A stretch of DNA of 8,834 nt, from NCBI GenBank assembly GCA_964580235.1, contig CAZOJY010000133.1, positions 1 through 8,834 of the forward strand. The letters run 5' to 3'. Made by a program: the position numbers and the translations under genes. How positions within the stretch are numbered: the stretch's first letter is position 1; the number at the start of each line of letters is the position of its first letter. A model generated the notes under the pieces. It searched no databases, had not been told where the DNA came from, and saw only the letters and a program-made list of their open reading frames with translations. Below are positions 5,693 to 8,834 of the stretch, piece by piece. Source of the stretch: G020348385 sp964580235 (lineage in GTDB: Bacteria; Acidobacteriota; Aminicenantia; Aminicenantales; Aminicenantaceae).

Positions 5693-6637
5693 ATGGCAAA
5701 AAAAATTTTTGCTCCGGCCTATCTAAAAACCTACAAAGAGGGTCTGTTTCCCGATATCGCACAAAAAGCCCATCACATGCTTTTGGCCTGTACTGTTTGT
5801 CCGCGCGAGTGCGGAGTCAACCGCACCCAAGATGAAAAAGGCTTCTGTGAAGCCGGCTACCTTCCAGAAATGAGTTCGTATTCGCCCCATTTTGGCGAAG
5901 AGAGCCCTCTCGTTGGCCGTCACGGATCGGGAACCATCTTTCTAACCCACTGCAACCTCGGATGTCTCTTTTGTCAAAATTATTCGATAAGTCATAGAGG
6001 GGAAGGCAAGAAAATTTCTATCCAAACCCTTGCCAAAGTGATGGTGGAACTCCAGAATTTGGGTTGCCACAACATCAATTTTGTGAGTCCGACCCACTTC
6101 GTTCCTCAAATCCTCAAGGCTCTCCCCCAAGCCATAGAAATGGGCTTATCCGTTCCTCTTGTCTACAACACCGGAGGATATGACTCGGTCCAAACAATCC
6201 GGCTGCTGGATGGAATCTTTGATATATACATGCCTGATTTCAAATTCAGCCAAGGGGAAGTCTCCCAAAAATATTCTCAGGCCCCCGATTATCCGATAGC
6301 AGCAAAGCGGGCATTAAAAGAGATGTACCGTCAGGTGGGAGATTTCCAGATCGATGAACACGGGATCGCGTTCCGTGGCCTCCTCGTCCGCCATCTTGTG
6401 CTTCCCGGCGGTCTGGCAGGAACAAAGGACGTCATGCGATTTCTCGCCACAGAAATCTCCAAAAACACCTATGTGAACATTATGGATCAGTATTATCCAT
6501 GCGGAAATATTCCCCTGCGTTCTCCTCTGCGCCGGAGAATTACTCCCCGGGAATACAACCAATCTATCGCTGCCGCAAAAAAAGAAGGTATCGCGCGTTT
6601 GGATAAACGGGAGAAAATTCGTCTCCTTTGGTGCTGA
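5693..6637 (+). CDS. Radical SAM protein, PflA-like (COG1313/PflX group)
   Basis: This 314-residue enzyme carries the radical SAM cluster motif CNLGCLFC (C87, C91, C94), preceded by GSGTIFLTH and followed by QNYSIS, as in the PflA-like COG1313 group. An N-terminal cysteine set, CTVCPREC (C33, C36, C40) plus GFC (C52), is also typical and could bind a second metal or cluster. Further conserved stretches are NINFVSPTHFVPQI (127-140), VYNTGGYD (157-164), DIYMPDFKF (177-185), RHLVLPGGLAGT (233-244) and MDQYYPCG (264-271). The group resembles glycyl-radical activating enzymes, but its substrate is not established and no glycyl radical protein is in the window. The ATG at 5693 is needed to keep the conserved N-terminus (APAYLKTYKEG). 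No Shine-Dalgarno sequence precedes it. It is divergent from pgeF and converges on the minus-strand hypothetical gene; the 92-bp gap between them shows no convincing terminator. Confidence 0.92.
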   Translation: MAKKIFAPAYLKTYKEGLFPDIAQKAHHMLLACTVCPRECGVNRTQDEKGFCEAGYLPEMSSYSPHFGEESPLVGRHGSGTIFLTHCNLGCLFCQNYSISHRGEGKKISIQTLAKVMVELQNLGCHNINFVSPTHFVPQILKALPQAIEMGLSVPLVYNTGGYDSVQTIRLLDGIFDIYMPDFKFSQGEVSQKYSQAPDYPIAAKRALKEMYRQVGDFQIDEHGIAFRGLLVRHLVLPGGLAGTKDVMRFLATEISKNTYVNIMDQYYPCGNIPLRSPLRRRITPREYNQSIAAAKKEGIARLDKREKIRLLWC

Positions 6638-6729
6638 TCAGAGACTTGAATACAGCCGCATGGAAACCCAAAAAACTGGGCAAAGCGCATCTGTCCTCAA
6701 ACTTCCCAACGAAAGAAGCCTGCGAGGTT

Positions 6730-7191
6730 CTACAGCGAAGTTGTCAGAGATTCAAGGACAAAATCGCGGTAATGCCGAATGATGTTATGGATAACGTCTT
6801 CTTTCTTCAGCTTCAGCACTCCAGGCGGCTTTATACCATCCATAAAAGGCATCTGTTTTTCTTCCATGACATTCCTAATGTTTTTTCTGCCTCTTACTCG
6901 CAGGGTCAATCTCAGTTCGAGAGAGTTTTTCGGCAGGCAAATGGCATAATGAAAGTTATCTATGCGGGATCCGGGAAAGTTTATCTGGAATGTTATGGAT
7001 TTCCCCTTAGCTCTCTTGGATTTTGATTTAATCCCAAAAGCCTTCAGTTCTCCCGACAGGTTTTCGAAGGCGGGCTCAGCGATGAACTCACAGAACTGAT
7101 CAAAATCATCCAATGCCTCTTTTTTGCTCGTTTCGATAATAGCATACTCTTCAAAAAACCCAGATAAATCTTTTTTCCAATCAGATCCCAT
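6730..7191 (-). CDS. Conserved-looking protein of unknown function
   Basis: I do not recognise this 153-residue family. The start is supported by AGAGGT at 7197-7202, 5 nt from the ATG. It has no signal peptide or membrane segment, so it is predicted cytoplasmic. The N-terminal part (about 5-52: WKKDLSGFFEEYAII, then DFDQFCEFIAEPAFENLSGEL) looks helical and acidic. A basic patch KSKSKRAKGK (55-64) follows, then alternating strand-like segments (SITFQINFPG, FHYAICLPK, LELRLTLRVRG; about 65-101) and a closing helix KKEDVIHNIIRHYRDFVLESL (129-149). This helix-sheet-helix layout could be a small binding or adaptor domain. It lies 68 bp downstream of fprA on the same strand and may be co-transcribed; a weak extended -10 (TGGTAATAT) in that gap could instead give it its own promoter. 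Codon use resembles its neighbours. Confidence 0.8.
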   Translation of the reverse strand: MGSDWKKDLSGFFEEYAIIETSKKEALDDFDQFCEFIAEPAFENLSGELKAFGIKSKSKRAKGKSITFQINFPGSRIDNFHYAICLPKNSLELRLTLRVRGRKNIRNVMEEKQMPFMDGIKPPGVLKLKKEDVIHNIIRHYRDFVLESLTTSL

Positions 7192-7259
7192 ATCAGACCT
7201 CTTTACAGCGAATCGTCAGCTATATTACCACATTTGATTTGTTTATTTAAAGAGAACGA

Positions 7260-8462
7260 TCAATCTTTCTTTTTCACCACCTCGGCAAATCGAGCCCCGA
7301 ATTCTTCTGCCTTCCCGATATCCTCATGTGATGGAGCCCCGAGAAACTCAAAAGCGTCGATGAGGTCCCATTTCAAAGGTTCTATGATCTTCTTCATCTC
7401 TCTTAAGGCTCCTGCGCTCCAGCCATAACTTCCAAAATAAGCAGCTTTCTTGTTCTTGATTCGTTTCCTTACGGCCATATTCAAGATCTCCGCCATAGGA
7501 GGAAATAAGGACACTTCATACGTGGGAGCACCGATCATTACTCCACGACATGTCCAAAGTTCGGGTAGAATGTAGCTCACGTGGATGCGGGCGGCATCAA
7601 AGATCTCAACAGGCACGCCGGCCCGGGATATGCCCTGCGCCACAGCATTCATCACAACATCGGTATTCCCGTACATCGAGCCGTAAACAAGGGTCACTCC
7701 AGCTTCAGATTCGCCAGAAGCATACTCCGCCCATTTTTTGTACAAGTCGACAATACGAGATGGATTTCCCCTCCATATCAAACCATGGGAGGGAGCGATT
7801 ATTTCCAGCGGGATATCCGCCAATTTTTCAACAGCAGATAAAACTCTCGAGCTGTAGTTTGCCACGATATTAACATAATAACGAAGCGCTTCCTTCTGGT
7901 AAAACTCTGGCTGTGTGCATTCATCATCAAAGATGGCGCCTCGGATTGCTCCATACCCTCCAAACGCATCGCAGGAAAACAGGATGCGATCAGCTCTCTC
8001 GTAGGTCATCATGGTTTCGGGCCAATGTAAAAAAGGCGTCATAAAAAACTGGAGAGTTCGTTTGCCTAAAGAAAGGGTATCACCATCATTAACGACCTTG
8101 ACATTTTTCGTTATGGAAAAAAAATCCTCCAACAATTTTTTCGTTTTGGCAGAACCGATTATAGTGATATCTGGAGAAATTCTCCGCAATGTGCGCAGCA
8201 GTCCGGAATGATCTGGTTCCATATGGTTTATGATGATGTAATCAATTTTGGAAATATCGGTAATTTCGTCGATTTGAGCAAAATATTCGTCTCCCTTGAA
8301 TGATTTGATTAGATCAATGATAGCATTCTTTTCATCTTTGATGAGATAAGAATTGTAGGAAACACCTTCTTTACTGATAGGCCAGAGGCCTTCAAAAAGA
8401 TCTGTGATCCTATCATTGACCCCAATCCAGTAAATATCAGGTTTTATCGACACAGCCGGCAT
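7260..8462 (-). CDS. fprA: Flavodiiron protein (A-type flavoprotein, O2/NO reductase)
   Basis: This cytoplasmic flavoprotein reduces O2 to water and/or NO to N2O, protecting anaerobes. The 400 residues fit class A: a metallo-beta-lactamase-like diiron domain (about 1-250) followed by a flavodoxin domain (about 254-395). All seven diiron ligands are visible: H80, E82, D84 and H85 (NHMEPDHSG), H146 (FLHWPET), D165 (SCDAFGGYG) and H226 (PSHGLIW). FMN-binding loops are YGSMYGNTD (260-268), IGAPTYEVS (310-318) and FGSYGWSAGA (343-352). There is no C-terminal rubredoxin or flavin reductase extension and no rubredoxin gene in the window, so its electron donor must be encoded elsewhere. The ATG has a strong AAGGAGG site (8469-8475). 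The upstream region carries a candidate promoter, a dispersed repeat copy and a 13-nt inverted repeat. The O2 versus NO preference cannot be told from sequence by eye. Confidence 0.97.
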   Translation of the reverse strand: MPAVSIKPDIYWIGVNDRITDLFEGLWPISKEGVSYNSYLIKDEKNAIIDLIKSFKGDEYFAQIDEITDISKIDYIIINHMEPDHSGLLRTLRRISPDITIIGSAKTKKLLEDFFSITKNVKVVNDGDTLSLGKRTLQFFMTPFLHWPETMMTYERADRILFSCDAFGGYGAIRGAIFDDECTQPEFYQKEALRYYVNIVANYSSRVLSAVEKLADIPLEIIAPSHGLIWRGNPSRIVDLYKKWAEYASGESEAGVTLVYGSMYGNTDVVMNAVAQGISRAGVPVEIFDAARIHVSYILPELWTCRGVMIGAPTYEVSLFPPMAEILNMAVRKRIKNKKAAYFGSYGWSAGALREMKKIIEPLKWDLIDAFEFLGAPSHEDIGKAEEFGARFAEVVKKKD

Positions 8463-8488
8463 CCGTTGCCTCCTTCCTTGATTTAAAC

Positions 8489-8508
8489 TAACCTGATTTA
8501 TTCATAAA
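8489..8508 (-). repeat. Copy 2 of the dispersed repeat, in the fprA leader
   Basis: On the minus strand this reads TTTATGAATAAATCAGGTTA, identical to copy 1 except for one base. It lies 27-46 nt upstream of the fprA ATG, in the gene's own orientation. It is inverted relative to copies 1 and 3. It overlaps the candidate -10 box of fprA, so it could be a regulatory site as well as a mobile-element end. Confidence 0.55.
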
Positions 8509-8530
8509 AAAGGACGATGCCTTATTTCAA
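8501..8530 (-). promoter_or_regulatory. Candidate fprA promoter
   Basis: On the minus strand TTGAAA (8530-8525, 5 of 6 matches to the -35) is followed by an 18-bp spacer and TATGAA (8506-8501, 4 of 6 matches to the -10). This predicts a start near 8494 and a leader of about 30 nt. The -10 lies inside repeat copy 2, and the spacer contains one arm of the 13-nt inverted repeat. The -10 is weak, so the call is tentative. Confidence 0.3.
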
Positions 8531-8622
8531 AATAAACAGAATCAGTCCGCTAAGCAATATGTGCTAAATGCTAAAATATTCTTTTATTTCTCTAAAGAAT
8601 TTTCTCAATATCGTCCTTTTTT
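8506..8622. repeat. Perfect 13-nt inverted repeat with a 91-nt spacer
   Basis: AAAAAAGGACGAT at 8506-8518 is exactly complementary to ATCGTCCTTTTTT at 8610-8622. The first arm falls in the spacer of the candidate fprA promoter and the second lies about 100 bp further upstream. The arms could be paired operator sites, or subterminal repeats of the putative element bounded by 8489 and 8727. Part of the match is a simple A/T run; the informative core is AGGACGAT. Confidence 0.5.
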
Positions 8623-8706
8623 ACCCTCCGGGCAAACGGATCTGCTTTGTTGCAGCCTGTTCGCGGTGGAAAACCACAGCTTCACATGCTCCGCCGCGCA
8701 TATCCA

Positions 8707-8727
8707 TTTGTGAATAATCCAGGCTAA
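8707..8727 (+). repeat. Copy 3 of the dispersed repeat
   Basis: TTTGTGAATAATCCAGGCTA (first 20 bases) differs from copy 1 at three positions and from copy 2 at four. It has the orientation of copy 1 and is inverted relative to copy 2. With copy 2 it could form imperfect terminal inverted repeats of a roughly 239-bp element. Confidence 0.5.
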
Positions 8728-8755
8728 CATTCTAACAAAAAAAGGGGGGCCGTTG

Positions 8756-8834
8756 CTATTTTTTAACAGGCAGGGATAGCATTTCCGTGATAAGAATTAG
8801 CTCTAAATCGGCTTTTATGGATGGTTGAAGCGAC
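8756..8834 (-). CDS. Possible C-terminal end of a gene entering from the right
   Basis: On the minus strand a frame open from the window edge ends at TAG (8758-8756), giving about 25 residues that include IKADLELILITEMLSLPVKK. The composition looks protein-like, and it is followed by a C-rich then T-rich stretch (7 Ts) that could aid termination. However, a second minus-strand frame is also open to a TAA at 8765-8763, and 79 nt is too short to tell coding from chance. No family can be assigned. Confidence 0.25.
   Translation of the reverse strand, partial: SLQPSIKADLELILITEMLSLPVKK

Larger units (their letters stand above)
8463..8755. other. Intergenic region upstream of fprA without a recognisable gene
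   Basis: About 290 bp hold no convincing reading frame, tRNA or rRNA. The half next to fprA is AT-rich and contains the fprA leader and promoter candidate. The far half (about 8623-8705) is distinctly more GC-rich, with a small GTGG-AAAA-CCAC hairpin at 8666-8677. The whole is bracketed by two oppositely oriented copies of the dispersed repeat (8489-8508 and 8707-8727), about 239 bp outer end to outer end, as in a short non-autonomous element. No target-site duplication is obvious. Confidence 0.6.

Noticed and set aside
6638..6729. Terminator between the convergent radical SAM and hypothetical genes
   Set aside because: Only a 4-bp CCCA/TGGG stem is visible; it is not a convincing intrinsic terminator on either strand.
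6628..7026. Plus-strand 132-codon frame running on from the radical SAM gene
   Set aside because: It lies opposite the 153-aa hypothetical gene, which has the better ribosome site and more natural composition. It has no supporting motif.
8555..8575. GTGCTAA and TGCTAAA words resembling half a CIRCE
   Set aside because: There is no complementary TTAGCAC arm at 9-nt spacing, so it is not an HrcA site.
8754..8781. TGCTAT/ATAGCA hairpin at the right end
   Set aside because: It has a 6-bp stem with a 16-nt loop and low GC; too weak to call a terminator on its own.

Overview
The window looks like chromosomal DNA from a mesophilic, probably anaerobic or microaerophilic bacterium of middling GC content (mid-40s percent by eye). 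Three things point that way: groESL controlled by CIRCE (so an HrcA-type heat-shock regulator is expected elsewhere), a flavodiiron O2/NO reductase, and a PflA-like radical SAM enzyme. The protein sequences suggest an Acidobacteriota/Aminicenantes-like or deltaproteobacterial-type lineage, but that is a weak guess.

Layout. The left two thirds is one minus-strand block, read from right to left: pgeF (laccase-domain protein), purC (long-form SAICAR synthetase), a PHP-domain phosphoesterase, cvpA, a 75-residue Fis-type DNA-binding protein, then groES and groEL. purC to the Fis gene are tightly packed (1-nt overlap, stop/start abutment, 17-nt overlap). groESL follows after a 192-bp gap with its own promoter, two CIRCE operators and a strong intrinsic terminator. 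Facing away from pgeF across 85 bp is a plus-strand radical SAM gene. It has an extended -10 box so close to its ATG that the message may be leaderless. It converges on a minus-strand pair: an uncharacterised 153-aa gene downstream of a flavodiiron protein gene (fprA).

How the genes fit together. purC is de novo purine synthesis; cvpA is linked to purine genes in other bacteria; PHP proteins of this type commonly act on nucleotides such as pAp; and laccase-domain relatives have nucleoside activity. The block may therefore be a nucleotide-metabolism run feeding into the chaperonin operon. This is inference from family knowledge.

The right end (about 8463-8755) has no recognisable gene but is structured. 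It holds two of three copies of a 20-21 bp sequence (the third is at 33-53) arranged like terminal inverted repeats, a perfect 13-nt inverted repeat beside the fprA promoter region, and possibly the last codons of a gene entering from the right. No rRNA, tRNA, CRISPR array, transposase gene or defence system was seen. Most of the window is ordinary housekeeping DNA. The best leads are the repeat family, the two-operator groESL promoter, the possible leaderless radical SAM gene and the unknown gene behind fprA.
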